Source: Candidatus Methanomethylicus sp. (lineage in GTDB: Archaea > Thermoproteota > Methanomethylicia > Methanomethylicales > Methanomethylicaceae). From it: 7,750 nucleotides of DNA. The notes under the pieces were generated by a model. That model was not told the DNA's origin. It was given only the letters and a program-made list of their open reading frames with translations, and did not search any database. Where the stretch lies: the NCBI GenBank assembly GCA_028683025.1, contig JAJRAB010000081.1, positions 1-7,750 of the forward strand, read 5' to 3'. A program made the position numbers and the translations under genes. Positions 6,995 to 7,750 of the stretch are shown here, piece by piece (positions within the stretch are counted from its first letter, which is position 1; each line of letters begins with the position of its first letter).

Positions 6995-7017
6995 GCCTTT
7001 CTCCTTTCTTTTTTTTT
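6985..7017 (+). terminator. Hairpin plus T-run terminator after the aminotransferase
   Basis: AGAAAGG (6985-6991) and CCTTTCT (6996-7002) form a perfect seven-base stem around a TAAG loop that contains the stop codon. A pyrimidine tract ending in nine T residues (7009-7017) follows. T-rich tracts alone terminate archaeal transcription, so the hairpin may be incidental. The gap to the convergent TldD/PmbA-family gene is only 25 bases. Confidence 0.6.
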
Positions 7018-7019
7018 AC

Positions 7020-7750
7020 TTAACCTTTATCTGTGGTCCGTTCTTGAGCTTTTGTTAGACTTACATCAGAGACGACCATGGAGGGGAGCAATACTGGCAA
7101 CCTTACCTCCCACCAGTGAACCCATTTTCTATGATTGCCCATGCCTTTTACAGCGCTAAATGTTCTGAGGAGATTGTCACTTATTCTTACTCCCTTAAGA
7201 GCCCCCTTTATCTCGCCGCCCTCTACTAGAAACGTTCCGTCCCTGCATATGGTTGAAAAATCCCCTGTGCTGTAGTTCTGAAATCGTGTATACCAGTTGC
7301 TCACAGCATAAATCCCATTATTCAAAGTGGCAAACATTTCGTCCATAGAAAGTTTTCCTGAATTTATTTCCAAGTTCCATGGGACCGGAGCGATCCAGCC
7401 ACCGTTGCCTGTGCTTACGGTATTGAACCTCTTGGCTGTCTCGCTGTTGTGCAGGTATGTCTTTAAAATTCCCTCTTTGACTATGACATTCCTTTTGGTT
7501 GGCGTACCCTCATCATCGAAAGCCCTTGAATTTATCATTTCTGGGTTTGATCCATCATCGATTATTGTAACATCGGAAGAAGTTACCTTTTTGCCCAGTT
7601 TATTTGCTAAGCAGGAGGTTCCAGATTCCACACTAAATGCTGAACTTGCATGCCCAATGCTTTCCAAAAGATTTGCAGCAATTATTTGCCCGAACAGGAC
7701 ATCATGTTTTCCCTCGGACCATTTTGCCAATCTAGTTCCTTCCTTTGAAA
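7020..7750 (-). CDS. TldD/PmbA-family putative metalloprotease, C-terminal part
   Basis: The frame is open to the right edge, with SKEGTRLAKWSEGKHDVLF as the first visible residues, so the N-terminal part including any HExxxH metal motif lies outside the window. About 243 residues remain. Family features are ANLLESIGHASSAFSVESG, TIIDDGSNPEMINSRAFDDEG, VKEGILKTYLHNSETAKRF, STGNGG, CRDGTFLVEGGEIKGALKG and VRISDNLLRTFSAVKGMG, all typical of the C-terminal half of TldD/PmbA proteins. Characterised relatives act as heterodimers on modified or unfolded peptides in the cytoplasm; which partner type this is (catalytic TldD or metal-free TldE/PmbA) cannot be decided here. After the conserved PSMVVSDVSL strand it carries a short polar tail (TKAQERTTDKG) before the TAA. 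It converges on the aminotransferase gene, and no functional link is evident. Confidence 0.88.
   Translation of the reverse strand, partial: SKEGTRLAKWSEGKHDVLFGQIIAANLLESIGHASSAFSVESGTSCLANKLGKKVTSSDVTIIDDGSNPEMINSRAFDDEGTPTKRNVIVKEGILKTYLHNSETAKRFNTVSTGNGGWIAPVPWNLEINSGKLSMDEMFATLNNGIYAVSNWYTRFQNYSTGDFSTICRDGTFLVEGGEIKGALKGVRISDNLLRTFSAVKGMGNHRKWVHWWEVRLPVLLPSMVVSDVSLTKAQERTTDKG

Noticed and set aside
1..7750. CRISPR array, insertion sequence, tRNA or defence cassette
   Set aside because: No spaced direct repeats, terminal inverted repeats, transposase, cloverleaf pattern or defence-family motifs were seen on either strand.

Overview
The window looks archaeal, though I cannot fix the lineage. 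The pointers are two tandem MoeA paralogues, one with a fused C-terminal binding-protein domain; an archaeal-type TldD/PmbA protein; TATA-like boxes in both divergent gaps; and TTG or GTG starts behind good Shine-Dalgarno sites. Some anaerobic bacteria also carry the MoeA fusion, so a bacterial source is not excluded. A thermoplasmatal or related euryarchaeal origin is a guess. I see no mobile elements, CRISPR repeats, tRNA or rRNA genes.

Layout: (1) positions 1-285, minus strand: the N-terminal part of a membrane-anchored DUF2807 (head-GIN) protein running off the left edge. (2) 286-443: a divergent promoter gap. (3) 444-2053, plus strand: a two-gene unit, a divergent uracil-DNA-glycosylase-superfamily protein joined by an ATGA stop/start overlap to a polytopic membrane protein of unknown function. 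(4) 2102-5314, minus strand: a two-gene molybdenum/tungsten cofactor operon, moeA followed by a moeA-PBP_like fusion 12 nt downstream. (5) 5315-5635: a 321-nt divergent regulatory gap. (6) 5636-6994, plus strand: a PLP-dependent class III aminotransferase whose start is best placed at a GTG well inside the longest open frame, ending in a hairpin plus T-run. (7) 7020-7750, minus strand: the C-terminal part of a TldD/PmbA-family protein running off the right edge.

The only clear pathway is metal insertion into molybdopterin. The two MoeA proteins probably share or divide that step, and the fused domain may bind a ligand. The other genes look like separate transcription units with no evident link to it. 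No clearly new multi-gene system is visible. The most unusual parts are the glycosylase-like protein with altered catalytic motifs, its coupled membrane partner, and the fused MoeA.
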